From a bacterium (GTDB taxonomy: Bacteria; Bacteroidota; Bacteroidia; Flavobacteriales_D; Crocinitomicaceae), in the NCBI GenBank assembly GCA_024742305.1, contig JANSYQ010000006.1:1-64000 (forward strand): a DNA stretch of 64,000 bases. The letters are read 5' to 3'. Below, in pieces: positions 18,285-27,834 of this stretch; within the stretch, counting starts at the first letter, position 1; each line of letters opens with the position of its first letter. Both the position numbers and the translations under genes were made by a program. The notes beneath the pieces are model-generated. The model was given only the letters and a program-made list of their open reading frames with translations. It was not told the DNA's origin and did not search any database.

Positions 18285-18953
18285 ATGTTCGATTCAAACG
18301 AATTCAAAAAATACGCAACGAAACACCAAGGCATCAGCAGCATGCATATGGAGCACTATATTGAATCCTCACTAACACCTTACATTATTGAGGAGCGCCA
18401 GTTGAACATGACGCAAATGGACGTTTTCTCTCGTTTGATGATGGATCGCATCATCTTCCTTGGGACAGGAATTAACGATCAAATTGCCAATATCATCAAC
18501 GCACAATTGTTGTTCTTGGAGTCAGTTGATCCGAAAAAAGACATTCAGATTTACTTGAACTCGCCAGGTGGTTCTGTGTACGCTGGTTTGGGTATTTACG
18601 ATACAATGCAGTACATCAACCCAGATGTGGCTACAATCTGTACAGGAATGGCAGCTTCCATGGGAGCGGTACTTCTTTGTGCGGGAGCGGACGGAAAGCG
18701 TTCTGCATTGAAGCACTCACGCGTGATGATTCACCAACCATTAGGAGGTGCACAAGGTCAGGCGTCTGACATCGAGATTACAGCTCGCGAGATTCTTAAA
18801 TTGAAGAAAGAGTTGTATGATATCATTGCAACACACTCGAAACAAGAATACGACAAAGTATATAACGATTCGGACCGTGATTACTGGATGACAGCACAGG
18901 AAGCTAAAGATTACGGTATGGTAGATGAGGTTTTGCTTCGCAACGCCAAATAA
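18285..18953 (+). CDS. clpP: ATP-dependent Clp protease proteolytic subunit
   Basis: 222 residues from the ATG at 18285; an upstream in-frame ATG at 18228 gives an unconserved leader. The catalytic triad is Ser125 (GMAASMGA), His150 (MIHQPLGG) and Asp199 (DRDYWM), with the same spacing as E. coli ClpP. It forms the barrel-shaped protease that degrades proteins unfolded by ClpX, whose gene follows after a terminator-like hairpin. Confidence 0.97.
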   Translation: MFDSNEFKKYATKHQGISSMHMEHYIESSLTPYIIEERQLNMTQMDVFSRLMMDRIIFLGTGINDQIANIINAQLLFLESVDPKKDIQIYLNSPGGSVYAGLGIYDTMQYINPDVATICTGMAASMGAVLLCAGADGKRSALKHSRVMIHQPLGGAQGQASDIEITAREILKLKKELYDIIATHSKQEYDKVYNDSDRDYWMTAQEAKDYGMVDEVLLRNAK

Positions 18954-18974
18954 ACTACCTTTGTAGAATATCAG

Positions 18975-19015
18975 AGCCTTGACGATCCGTGAAGTACGGA
19001 AGTCAGGGCTTTTTT
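18975..19015 (+). terminator. Terminator-like hairpin between clpP and clpX
   Basis: AGCCTTGAC ... GTCAGGGCT with an inner TCCGT/ACGGA pairing and a run of six T ending 14 bases before the clpX ATG. It should reduce read-through from clpP into clpX, or act as an attenuator. It is related to the AACCCTGAC terminators elsewhere in the window. Confidence 0.8.
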
Positions 19016-19028
19016 GACAAAACAAATT

Positions 19029-20255
19029 ATGTCTAAGAAAGAAGCTGGTTGTTCATTTTGCGGACGGTCGCGTTCCGAAGTAGGAATGTTGATCGCTGGT
19101 GTTACCGGACACATTTGTGAAAGTTGTGTTTCGCAAGCGCACACCATTATTAAAGAAGAAGAAGTTTCCCAAACACATACCAAAAGCGAGCACGTGGTAA
19201 ACGTGATGAAGCCGGCGGAGATTAAATCTAAGTTGGATGATTACGTGATTGGTCAAGACGATGCCAAAAAAGTATTGTCTGTGGCTGTTTACAATCACTA
19301 TAAGCGATTGAATCAAGTGGATTTGGGAGATGAAGTAGAGATTGAGAAATCCAATGTGGTTCTTGTGGGACGCACAGGTACAGGGAAAACACTTTTAGCG
19401 AAAACAATCGCTAAGATGCTGAATGTTCCGTTTTGTATCGCCGATGCTACCGTTTTAACAGAAGCTGGTTACGTTGGAGAAGATGTGGAAAGTATTCTTT
19501 CGCGACTTTTGCAAGCAGCAGACTACAATGTAGAAGCAGCACAGCAAGGGATCGTTTTTGTGGATGAGATTGACAAAATTGCTCGTAAAAGCGATAATCC
19601 TTCTATTACACGAGACGTTTCTGGCGAAGGAGTTCAACAAGCGCTTCTAAAATTATTGGAAGGTGCTACTGTGAACGTTCCACCGCAAGGAGGCCGTAAG
19701 CATCCTGAGCAAAAAATGATTCAAATTGAGACCCGCAACATTCTATTTGTATGTGGAGGTGCCTTCGACGGAATTGAAAAGATTATTGCCAATCGTGTGA
19801 ATCGTCAAACTATTGGTTTTTCTTCGTCTGACGTTGAGCAAGTTGAAAAAGAAGCTCTGTTGAAATACGTGAATCCTACCGATATTAAATCCTTCGGTTT
19901 GATTCCTGAGTTAATCGGTCGATTCCCAGTGCTCACATATCTAGAGCCGTTGAGTCCTGAAAGTTTGAAGCGAATTCTCACAGAGCCTAAGAATGCATTG
20001 ATCAAGCAATATGTGCGCTTGTTCGAGTTGGATAACATTGAATTGAAATTCGACAAAGAAGTTTTTGACTTCATCGTAGAGAAAGCGATTGAATTTGAGC
20101 TAGGTGCCCGAGGACTCCGCTCTATCTGTGAAGCGATTCTTAACGAGGCAATGTACGATCTTCCTTCGCGCGATGAATCGCAGTTCCGCGTTACACAGGA
20201 GTATGCAAAAGCTCAGTTCTCTAAATCGAAATTGGCGAAATTACGCGTAGCGTAG
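19029..20255 (+). CDS. clpX: ATP-dependent Clp protease ATP-binding subunit ClpX
   Basis: 408 residues from the ATG at 19029; the frame upstream begins with a TTG in the terminator T run. The N-terminal zinc-binding domain has CSFCGRS and HICESC. The AAA+ domain has Walker A GRTGTGKT, Walker [10 protein letters not shown], and ARGLRSICE in sensor 2. It unfolds tagged substrates and feeds them to ClpP. clpP and clpX are adjacent but separated by a hairpin, so their ratio may be set there. Confidence 0.97.
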   Translation: MSKKEAGCSFCGRSRSEVGMLIAGVTGHICESCVSQAHTIIKEEEVSQTHTKSEHVVNVMKPAEIKSKLDDYVIGQDDAKKVLSVAVYNHYKRLNQVDLGDEVEIEKSNVVLVGRTGTGKTLLAKTIAKMLNVPFCIADATVLTEAGYVGEDVESILSRLLQAADYNVEAAQQGIVFVDEIDKIARKSDNPSITRDVSGEGVQQALLKLLEGATVNVPPQGGRKHPEQKMIQIETRNILFVCGGAFDGIEKIIANRVNRQTIGFSSSDVEQVEKEALLKYVNPTDIKSFGLIPELIGRFPVLTYLEPLSPESLKRILTEPKNALIKQYVRLFELDNIELKFDKEVFDFIVEKAIEFELGARGLRSICEAILNEAMYDLPSRDESQFRVTQEYAKAQFSKSKLAKLRVA

Positions 20256-20277
20256 TTGACTGATGATAAAAAGTAAG

Positions 20278-20311
20278 AAGTTCACAGCGATTTTCGTTGT
20301 GGACTTTTTTT
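20278..20311 (+). terminator. Terminator of clpX
   Basis: AAGTTCACAGCG, loop ATTTT, CGTTGTGGACTT with two G-U pairs, then seven T. It lies in the convergent gap with the minus-strand gene ending at 20310. Confidence 0.87.
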
Positions 20312-21062
20312 ATTCCTTTTTGGGATCTCTGTAACGATTTGATACAGCCCTGAATCGTTTCGCGCCAAATACCACCACAACACGGACTGTTGGTATCTTC
20401 GTTCGATACAAGGAATTCTTATCCAACTCCAAACTGAGTCCAACGAAGGCAATGTTCCCCTTTCTGAGGCTGTTCAGCATCTTTTTGTCCATCCGGCGCA
20501 TAAATATTTCAACCAATTCTTCTTGGCTGTATTTGCGCAAGGGGACTTGATTTTCACGCTCTTCCTTTGTCTTAGGACTTTTACCTCTGTACAGATTTAG
20601 GCCACCCGCATTTCCTTTCGGATCGTAGTAAAACGAATTCCCCATGACGTCCACCAATGGGACCCGAAACGACACTTGCTCCATTAAATTAAAGTTGAAT
20701 GAGGTCATATTTCCCGCCAAGCGGAAGTACTTATCCAGCTTCTTCCATTTCTTTTTATCAGAATATTGAGAGCCTCTCCAATACTTGGTTGCCAAGTCGG
20801 CGATTCGCGTTAAATTCTCACTCTGCATAAGTGTATCAGGACGGTTTCGCGACTCTTCGTAAAGCGCCGTTAAAAAGAGTGAATGAAGAGCTGTGGCGCT
20901 ATCTGCAAGGAAATCATAGGCACTCTCGGCAGGAGAAAGCGTATCAATATGAAAGACAGAGTCTTCAGGCTCCATAACCTGTAATGCTTCTTTTCGAAAC
21001 TTCCAAGATTGAGCAGACGCGTTTCCAGCGCTTAGAATCAATATCACAAATACGATTCTCAT
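20310..21062 (-). CDS. Secreted protein of unknown function, partner of the LRR protein
   Basis: 250 residues. The ATG at 21062 overlaps the upstream LRR gene's stop by one base (TGATG). The signal peptide ends ASAQ (about residue 18). The rest is soluble, Lys/Arg-rich, and has no motif I recognise; a central SFNFNLMEQVSFRVPL and a C-terminal VRVVVVFGAKRFRAVSNRY stand out as beta-rich. Tight coupling suggests it works with the LRR protein in the periplasm or at the surface. Function unknown. Confidence 0.7.
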   Translation of the reverse strand: MRIVFVILILSAGNASAQSWKFRKEALQVMEPEDSVFHIDTLSPAESAYDFLADSATALHSLFLTALYEESRNRPDTLMQSENLTRIADLATKYWRGSQYSDKKKWKKLDKYFRLAGNMTSFNFNLMEQVSFRVPLVDVMGNSFYYDPKGNAGGLNLYRGKSPKTKEERENQVPLRKYSQEELVEIFMRRMDKKMLNSLRKGNIAFVGLSLELDKNSLYRTKIPTVRVVVVFGAKRFRAVSNRYRDPKKE

Positions 21063-23629
21063 CAATATTTCTGAAGCATCTTTTTAATTTCCTCAGGTGA
21101 TTGTCCTTCCGTATCATGCGTTTCAACAATTGGACGCATTTCACCGTTTGTTGCTTTTTCCCAACCAATAATTATTGCGAGCTTCGTCAAGCCGATAGCA
21201 AAGAAAGATAACACCTTCTTATTCTTCATTATTGGCACTCGGTCGGATTGATTGAACACATAAACATTTTCTTCCGGAATCACAGTTCGGATATCATTTG
21301 GGACGTTCACTGCTTCACCATTTTGATCAAAGGTTATTTTGGTGCTCTTGATATATTCATCTACCCGGTTTCGCGTAAAGTAATCACAATTGACCATGCC
21401 AAATTCTGACAATCCAAATCGGTACGTTTCTCTATTTCGAACTTCCATGATCATTTGTTGTCTTTGAAGTTGCTTCTGCCATTCTTGCACATCAGGATCC
21501 GATAAATAATCCGCACGTGCTTCTCGCAATCGCTGAGCGCCTTCCTTAACGGCTCTTTCCTCTTCTTCATCCATTTCTTTGCGCGCTTTCTTTGCTCTTC
21601 CTTTCACTCGATCGAAATCGACAAAACGTGTTTTCTCTTTGCGTTGAATTCTTTCAATACTTCCTTTTTCCTTAAATATTACAGGTACTCTAATGAGCGT
21701 ATCTCGATATTTGAAGCTCAATTCGAAGTTGTCTTTTTCAAAGTTGGCTTCCAGTTTTAACTCTCTCATGGTTCCCGGAATCGGCAACACTCTCGAACGT
21801 CCTCTTCTCCTTCTTTTGTAAAAGCGTCCACGGAGCCTTCCCTCCTTCTCTATTTCTTTAAAAATAGCGTCCATTTCATCGGTGATCAGCGTATCCAGAA
21901 CAAAGGTATTTTTCTCGGTAGCGATCCATTCCATATCCTCATAAGTGCGTTGGAAATCCCTGTCGGATATTCTCAACTCTTTAAATCGGTTGGGAATAAA
22001 TCCTTGACGCGCCGTATTGAAAGTAAATTCGTACGGTTTTGATCTACTTCGTTTCACGTCCATAGTAAAATCGGGCTGAACGGGATTCACCTGAAAGAAG
22101 TATTCATCAGGTAATTGATTCAAAGAATCCAAAATTTTCTGTCGCAAATCGGCATCTCCAGACGGCGTTGGTTCTCCAATATCCACCCAGTTGCTATCAT
22201 CCTCACTAAAAACGTATAAGCGCGTATCCTCTGAAGGTTGAAGATCTATCATTTCGACTTGAATTTCACTTTTCGGATTTGGCGCTAAGGCATTTCCGTC
22301 ATCATCATACGCTCGAAATTCAATCATTCCTGCTGAACTGAAAATTTGATCTCCAGCAGCATCTCTGTATACCATGGGCGCCCCAGCTAAAGCATTTGTA
22401 TAGGCATCGTTGTATTCGGTGATTTCAACGGATACTTCTCCTTTATAGACGTCTCCTGAAGCAGTTAAAAAAGCATTTTTGGGAATAAAATAGGCTGAGT
22501 TCTCCAAAGTAACGATGGTTTCCGTCTGAGCACTCACAGTTTCTTTAAATGCTTCAGGCGCTACAATTTTAGGCACCTTGTTATTAATCATGGCCTCTGA
22601 TATTCCGTAGGCATTTTCAGTTTCAAGATTATTTGGTGCGGTTCCACTCATCGCCGCCGAGATTCCCCTCATGTTCACCGCCTGAACCAGAACATCCGGA
22701 CTAAAATTGTTCAAGTCTGCTGAACTTTGCATACTGCACAGGTCCAAAATCACTCGTTTCGACGTTTTAACGGATGAAAGCCCCGCAGGAAGTTCCATGT
22801 TAACAAATTCAATGGACTCTAAGCGCTCAAAGTCGTTGAACCAGTTGTAAAATTTATCACTTTCTATCGAAACTCCTTCCATCTTCACGTTCTTGATAAA
22901 GGGCCCAAAAGGAATGGATTTTGCGATTTGCCCGCTACCGCCGCCTCGAACAACCAAGGTTTCAACGTCAATTTTACCGAATACCTTGTGAACATCATTC
23001 TCTGTACTTGGAGATACGATAACCTTATTTAGATTTTTGAACAGCAACGAATGTCCCAAGTCCTCGAGATTCAACTTTTCATTCCCTGAAACATCGAGTG
23101 TATGCAAGGACCATAACTCTGCTGCCCAAAATGCGTTGTCTATATCGTTGTTTCGAACGCGAATATCTTGTAGCTTCCCTTTCGAAAGCGAATTGGGGAG
23201 GGTGCGCAATTTGTTATTGGAAAGATCAAGAAAGGTAAGTTGTTTCAGGGAGCCCAGCTCAGCCGACACAAGGAAAATACTGCAGCCTCTCGCACGTAAC
23301 TCTTTTAAGTCAGGTAGTATTTTGTTCCAATCACTGATAGTGATCAAATCTACGCCCGGATTGAAATTTAAATTCAACGACTCCAAATAGGCTAATTCGG
23401 CCTTTCCAAAATCGAGGTCTGTAAGTCGGTTATTAGAAAGGTCCAACGTTTCTAAGTTGACAAACAAATGCAGGCTATCCGGCAACTTTTCTAGTCCTTG
23501 ACCACTAAGGTTCAAATGCTTTACCTCTGATGGATTTTTTAAAGCTTCGTCGAGATTGGTGCAGTACTGGCATTGTGCTAAAGCGTAGCTTGCAAGTACG
23601 CTAGAAATTGCGCAAAGTATAAATTTCAT
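21062..23629 (-). CDS. Large secreted leucine-rich-repeat protein
   Basis: 855 residues from the ATG at 23629, chosen because the signal peptide (MKFILCAISSVLASYALAQ) begins there; in-frame ATGs at 23638 and 23656 are alternatives. LRRs occupy about residues 25-320, with repeats such as LEKLPDSL and LETLDLSNNRLTDL. The remaining 530 residues contain a beta-domain-like middle and a highly charged Arg/Lys/Glu segment (about 600-720) with RRRRGRSR. I see no T9SS tail. It may bind a surface partner. It is coupled to the downstream secreted gene. Confidence 0.75.
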   Translation of the reverse strand: MKFILCAISSVLASYALAQCQYCTNLDEALKNPSEVKHLNLSGQGLEKLPDSLHLFVNLETLDLSNNRLTDLDFGKAELAYLESLNLNFNPGVDLITISDWNKILPDLKELRARGCSIFLVSAELGSLKQLTFLDLSNNKLRTLPNSLSKGKLQDIRVRNNDIDNAFWAAELWSLHTLDVSGNEKLNLEDLGHSLLFKNLNKVIVSPSTENDVHKVFGKIDVETLVVRGGGSGQIAKSIPFGPFIKNVKMEGVSIESDKFYNWFNDFERLESIEFVNMELPAGLSSVKTSKRVILDLCSMQSSADLNNFSPDVLVQAVNMRGISAAMSGTAPNNLETENAYGISEAMINNKVPKIVAPEAFKETVSAQTETIVTLENSAYFIPKNAFLTASGDVYKGEVSVEITEYNDAYTNALAGAPMVYRDAAGDQIFSSAGMIEFRAYDDDGNALAPNPKSEIQVEMIDLQPSEDTRLYVFSEDDSNWVDIGEPTPSGDADLRQKILDSLNQLPDEYFFQVNPVQPDFTMDVKRSRSKPYEFTFNTARQGFIPNRFKELRISDRDFQRTYEDMEWIATEKNTFVLDTLITDEMDAIFKEIEKEGRLRGRFYKRRRRGRSRVLPIPGTMRELKLEANFEKDNFELSFKYRDTLIRVPVIFKEKGSIERIQRKEKTRFVDFDRVKGRAKKARKEMDEEEERAVKEGAQRLREARADYLSDPDVQEWQKQLQRQQMIMEVRNRETYRFGLSEFGMVNCDYFTRNRVDEYIKSTKITFDQNGEAVNVPNDIRTVIPEENVYVFNQSDRVPIMKNKKVLSFFAIGLTKLAIIIGWEKATNGEMRPIVETHDTEGQSPEEIKKMLQKY

Positions 23630-23744
23630 AAGTATCATTTGTTTGGACTCAGTCATTTTACATAACTGTAAAAGTTGCCATTCATTACATTTTTATGTCT
23701 TTAATGAACAAATAGTAACCTGCGTTGACCAAAACGACGTTGAA

Positions 23745-24413
23745 TCAGTGAATTTTGAACTTGCAGTACTTAATTGTCGCTCCTTTTGCCGTAAACAATT
23801 TCTCGTAGTGCGTTTTGATATGGAAAATCTCCCGCGTTGTTGGATCAATATTCTCGGGTAATTCGCCGTACAGGTCCCAGGTAAGTTCCAAACACTCGTA
23901 CTTTTCCGATTTGATTTGTTCTTCAGTGTACTCAAAAAGCAAATCGCTATCTGTTTTCATGTGGACAATGCCTCCGGGCTTCAAAATCTTTCGGTAGCGA
24001 TCAATGAAGAGGGGAGAACTTAATCTTTTCCGTGGTTTTTTCGGCTGAGGATCGGAAAACGTAAGCCAAATTTCATCTACTTCACCTTCCTCGAAGTAAT
24101 CGGTAATGAAATCGATTCGAGTGCGTAAAAATGCTACGTTTTTCATGTTATTGTTGAGCGCTTCTTCGGCTCCAATGAACATCCTTGCGCCTTTGATATC
24201 TACACCAATAAAGTTTCGATCTTCGTAATGCTTTGCCAATCCAACGCTATACTCTCCTTTGCCACAACCCAACTCCAAAACAATGGGGTTATCGTTCTTA
24301 AAGTACGTGGAACGCCACTTTCCCTTCATTGGAAAGGGTTCTTTGATTACTGGCTCAAAAAAATTATCGAATGATTTCACCGCTGCAAACCGACGCAATT
24401 TGTCTTTTCCCAT
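23745..24413 (-). CDS. trmB: tRNA (guanine-N7-)-methyltransferase
   Basis: 222 residues. The SAM-binding loop is LELGCGKGEYSVGLA, followed by NFIGVDIKGARMF. The TrmB signature WLTFSDPQPKKPRKRLSSP is complete. It methylates G46 in the tRNA variable loop. It is a single-domain protein of normal size, starting at the ATG next to MGKDKLRRFAAV. It lies between a membrane protein gene and the LRR gene without close coupling. Confidence 0.95.
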   Translation of the reverse strand: MGKDKLRRFAAVKSFDNFFEPVIKEPFPMKGKWRSTYFKNDNPIVLELGCGKGEYSVGLAKHYEDRNFIGVDIKGARMFIGAEEALNNNMKNVAFLRTRIDFITDYFEEGEVDEIWLTFSDPQPKKPRKRLSSPLFIDRYRKILKPGGIVHMKTDSDLLFEYTEEQIKSEKYECLELTWDLYGELPENIDPTTREIFHIKTHYEKLFTAKGATIKYCKFKIH

Positions 24414-24444
24414 GGCGCAAAGATAGCAGAGAGATGGATAACTT

Positions 24445-25242
24445 CTACCAACGCTTCATTTCCTCTTCTAGTTTCGTTGCTTTGTCGTTTTGATCGGTCA
24501 AGTTATAGAGTACAATTAACTTTCTTCCAACAGTAGCATCTTTTTTGAAGGAGATGGCACCCTCATAAAAGGAAATCGCACTTTCCTTGTCTCCCATTTT
24601 CTCAAAGTTTTCGGCACTTTCAACAAAGCTTTCAAAGGCTGATTCATTAGGTGGTTGGGATGAGTGAGTTGAGGTTGACCTCCTCTGCCGACTGGAGTTA
24701 CTTGGTTCTGTAACATGTTCAAAAAAGGAAATGGCCGGGTATGCTTTCTTTCCATCAACCACTATTTCCAGTGCTGAATTTTCCGAAAGCACTGCTGCCA
24801 ATTGTTCTCCAAAAAAGCGGTACTCATACAAACTGCCGTCGTCTGTTTTAAAGGTGACTTCTCGCCGTGGAACATTGTTGACCTTCACGTGAAAATTGAG
24901 AATATTGCGTACCACCGTGGCTTTTATTGGATTGGTGCGCATCAGTAAGTTCACAATTCTCGCTTTTTTTCTATAATAGAACAGAAGAATGAGCAATCCC
25001 ACTAATGAGAAAATGGAAAAAACCAAGCCCGGAATCAAATAGGGCAAATAGTAGTTGATGGCAGTTCCATCCTGCAAGGCTTCGTCCTCAAACGACAGCT
25101 CTGATAATTCAAGGTCAGTATTCGCAAATAATATCAAAACAATGGTCAAGCCCGTTAATCCGATTCCGGAAAAAATAAAGCCTAACAACTTGGTCGTCAA
25201 GGTCAAGTAATACTTTATGTACTTATCAATTTTACGGCGCAT
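24445..25242 (-). CDS. Membrane protein, DUF3592-like with short C-terminal TPR
   Basis: 265 residues. Two transmembrane helices (about 15-40 and 65-90) are followed by a cytosolic beta domain (about 100-170; TFKTDDGSLYEYRFFGEQ) like DUF3592 proteins. After a Ser-rich linker comes a helical part (205-262; FEKMGDKESAISFYEGAISF), a single TPR. No enzymatic motif. It is divergent from the histidine kinase gene. The DUF assignment is tentative and the role unknown. Confidence 0.6.
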   Translation of the reverse strand: MRRKIDKYIKYYLTLTTKLLGFIFSGIGLTGLTIVLILFANTDLELSELSFEDEALQDGTAINYYLPYLIPGLVFSIFSLVGLLILLFYYRKKARIVNLLMRTNPIKATVVRNILNFHVKVNNVPRREVTFKTDDGSLYEYRFFGEQLAAVLSENSALEIVVDGKKAYPAISFFEHVTEPSNSSRQRRSTSTHSSQPPNESAFESFVESAENFEKMGDKESAISFYEGAISFKKDATVGRKLIVLYNLTDQNDKATKLEEEMKRW

Positions 25243-25339
25243 GCATTAAAGATAGTAATATCCAATAAGCTATAATTCAGCAGGTAAAACACTTTAGCAC
25301 TTTTGTTTTTTTGCTTAGTTTCGCAGTCTTATTGAAGCG

Positions 25340-25426
25340 ATGAACATTTTCAGGATTCCCTCAACCAACTAAACAGATCATTACGATCTCGCACGTTTCA
25401 AGCTGTCGTGGCGGGTATGTTTTTTT
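25340..25426 (+). other. Interrupted 5' extension of the histidine kinase frame (in-frame TAA)
   Basis: ATG at 25340 opens MNIFRIPSTN and then TAA at 25370-25372; the same frame continues as TDHYDLARFKLSWRVCFF into the kinase Met at 25427. The extension resembles the start of Bacteroidota membrane kinases. TAGTTTCG at 25316-25323 (one mismatch to the -7 pattern) would place transcription start just before this ATG. Nonsense mutation, readthrough or sequencing error are all possible. Confidence 0.5.
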
Positions 25427-26566
25427 ATGACTTTCTCGCTTACGCTTTTAGCAAGTATGCTTTTTCTGTTGGGACAACCTGCTTTTATACCTACAATCAT
25501 TGGAGCACTTGCAGTTATTGCCTTTTTAGTGATTCTGAGAAAGACGCTGAAATACAATCTTGTCGCCTCTATTTTTTCCGTTTTGGGCACGGTACTCTGC
25601 CAGTTTACTTTGCTTTATTTTGATACCGAGTATCACATGGTAGATGTTCTTTGGGTAATGGTAATTACACTGTACACCTTTTTCATGCTTGGGAAAATTT
25701 GGGGAATTGTGGTGCTTTCGGTTAACATAGCTGGAATTTTATTCTTCTTGTTCTTTCGGCTGAATGAAAATTTAAGTGTACTTGATGGACTAAAAGATGG
25801 ACAAATTGTTGCCCTTGCCCTCAATTTTATCATCTGCGCCTTGATGATTAATTTCCTCATTTTTCAGTTTCTGGACGTAATTAAAAAAGCTGAAAATGAT
25901 TTACGGGCGGTGAACGAAGAGTTGCTGGAACGAAACACGACTGTGGAAAGTCAGCACGAAGAAAAAACGGTGATGTTGCGCGAGATACACCATCGTGTGA
26001 AGAACAATCTTCAGGTCATTACGAGCCTTCTACGTTTGCAGTCGGATGAATTTGAAGACGAGGCATCGAAACAGAAATTTGAAGAAACAATCAATCGCGT
26101 GCGCTCCATGGCCCACATACACGAGCGCATGTATCAATCGGAAAACTTATCGCGCATTGAACTGGAAGACTACATTGAATCATTATCAGAGGACCTCATC
26201 CATTCATACAACATTCAAAAACCAATTTCTCTCGTGGTCAATAGCGAAATTATCGAAGTTCACCCGAAGGCATTGGTTTCTCTTGCACTCATTTTCAACG
26301 AATTGATATCCAACTCACTCAAACACGCTTTTGAAAATACGCAATCACCTATTATCACGATCGACATTCGAAACGAAGGTGAGGAATTCGTAGAGTTGTA
26401 TTATTCAGATAACGGTGAGTGGAAGGAGCAACGATCGAAATCCTTTGGAATGGAACTCATTGAATCACTGACCGAGCAATTGAATGGAACGAAGGAAATT
26501 GAGACTAGTAAGGGAACACATTATGTTTTCCGCTTTGATCGTGACAGCCTTGTGGATGATAATTAG
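25427..26566 (+). CDS. Sensor histidine kinase (HisKA_2 type) with membrane N-terminus
   Basis: 379 residues from the first intact ATG. Several transmembrane helices span residues 1-150. A short coiled coil leads to the phospho-acceptor box EIHHRVKNNLQVITSLLRLQ (His188) and the HATPase domain with NELISNSLKHAF. This kinase type (HisKA_2 with HATPase_c) autophosphorylates and passes phosphate to a response regulator, which is not in the window. The N-terminus looks truncated by an in-frame stop upstream. The 3' end overlaps the kelch gene by four bases, convergent. Confidence 0.85.
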   Translation: MTFSLTLLASMLFLLGQPAFIPTIIGALAVIAFLVILRKTLKYNLVASIFSVLGTVLCQFTLLYFDTEYHMVDVLWVMVITLYTFFMLGKIWGIVVLSVNIAGILFFLFFRLNENLSVLDGLKDGQIVALALNFIICALMINFLIFQFLDVIKKAENDLRAVNEELLERNTTVESQHEEKTVMLREIHHRVKNNLQVITSLLRLQSDEFEDEASKQKFEETINRVRSMAHIHERMYQSENLSRIELEDYIESLSEDLIHSYNIQKPISLVVNSEIIEVHPKALVSLALIFNELISNSLKHAFENTQSPIITIDIRNEGEEFVELYYSDNGEWKEQRSKSFGMELIESLTEQLNGTKEIETSKGTHYVFRFDRDSLVDDN

Positions 26567-27834
26567 AAAATTTCGACAGACTGCACTCCACCTTTCCAGC
26601 GAATAAGATAACTTCCCGAAGCAAAATCATCGTACAGCAGTTGTAATTCTTGCGCGGAATCAAATCGTTGCACAACGCGCCCGGTAACATCCATCAACTC
26701 CATTGCACATACCTCAGATGCCCAAATTGTTACTCCGTTTTCACCGTAAGCAACCTTCAAATACTCAATATTGTTTTTCGGAATACTCAGGCTGTTACTT
26801 TCTAGTAAAAATGTTCGGTTCGACACTACTTGATTGGTATCCATACCACCACAAATAATCCAACGGTTATTGCTCAACTTAGCAATTCCTCGGAGGTCCA
26901 TCACACCATAAGGTTGCGTTGTTTCATCGAAATACGTTGAATCTGAAGGATTGAAGTGCAGTATTCTTGCTGAAGGATCTACTCCGCCTGAACCATTGTA
27001 GGCAATACCGTCATAATTGTATGAAATGGCAGATCCTCCTACCCAAAAAACACGATCATCGGTTCCGCTACACGCTGCACGGTAACATGCATCGCCTGGT
27101 GCTTCCCCCATCAGTTCCCACGTAATGTCGGTGGGATCACTCGGGTTGATATATCCTTTTCGAATAAACCTGCGTGCGGCAAATGATCCTCCGGCAGCAC
27201 CACCATAATAATACAAAGTATCTCCAATGATATAGCCCGAGGCACCGAATGCCGTGTACTGAAAAGTAGTCGGGACAAAAGTTCCGGTTTGCCATTGATC
27301 AAGAGAAGGATCATAAATCTGCACGTTTGGGAAGTTCGCCGTGTTACTCCATCCAGTTACAACGAAAATCAAACTGTCTTTGTAAACGCACTGCACTTGG
27401 TCGTCTATGGCCAGGGGAATTGGTGCGCCATCGGTTTCATACGTATCTGTTACTGGATCATAGATATGAACGCGGTTCGACGAAACTTCGTTGTTGTTCG
27501 CAAAAACGGAATAGCCGCCAATGATGTAAATTTTTCCATTCACATAAGAAGCCGCAGCTGCAATTTTTGTCATGGAATCCGGCAAAGGAGCAATTTCTGT
27601 CCACGTATCCGCTGCAACATCGTATTTGAAGCTACGGTTGTGAATTCCAGAGTACACCTTTGATGTATCAATCCCACCAAAGGAATAGACGAATTCATTT
27701 CCATTGACTACCGCCTCACAGACCGCATTATTTGCCGTTCGAAAAGGCATGGAACTTAACTCTGTCCAGTTCCAGTTTTGTGCGTTTGCAGTAAATGCTG
27801 CGAGAAATAAGAAAATGCTAAGATATTTGTACAT
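26563..27834 (-). CDS. Secreted kelch-repeat protein with T9SS C-terminal domain
   Basis: 423 residues from the ATG at 27834, where the signal peptide begins (MYKYLSIFLFLAAFTANAQ); the frame extends eight codons further. Kelch repeats fill about residues 30-340, with motifs such as GKIYIIGGYS and RWIICGGMD, giving a beta-propeller. The tail (about 355-423; MELMDVTGRVV, SGSYLIRW) is a type A sorting domain. A surface adhesin or binding protein is likely. It overlaps the upstream DUF2797 gene by 17 bases. Confidence 0.82.
   Translation of the reverse strand: MYKYLSIFLFLAAFTANAQNWNWTELSSMPFRTANNAVCEAVVNGNEFVYSFGGIDTSKVYSGIHNRSFKYDVAADTWTEIAPLPDSMTKIAAAASYVNGKIYIIGGYSVFANNNEVSSNRVHIYDPVTDTYETDGAPIPLAIDDQVQCVYKDSLIFVVTGWSNTANFPNVQIYDPSLDQWQTGTFVPTTFQYTAFGASGYIIGDTLYYYGGAAGGSFAARRFIRKGYINPSDPTDITWELMGEAPGDACYRAACSGTDDRVFWVGGSAISYNYDGIAYNGSGGVDPSARILHFNPSDSTYFDETTQPYGVMDLRGIAKLSNNRWIICGGMDTNQVVSNRTFLLESNSLSIPKNNIEYLKVAYGENGVTIWASEVCAMELMDVTGRVVQRFDSAQELQLLYDDFASGSYLIRWKGGVQSVEIF

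Noticed and set aside
18975-19015. Hairpin between clpP and clpX as proof of separate transcription
   Set aside because: Only 14 bases remain before the clpX start and no promoter of the consensus type was found there, so partial read-through is as likely; kept only as a terminator-like feature.
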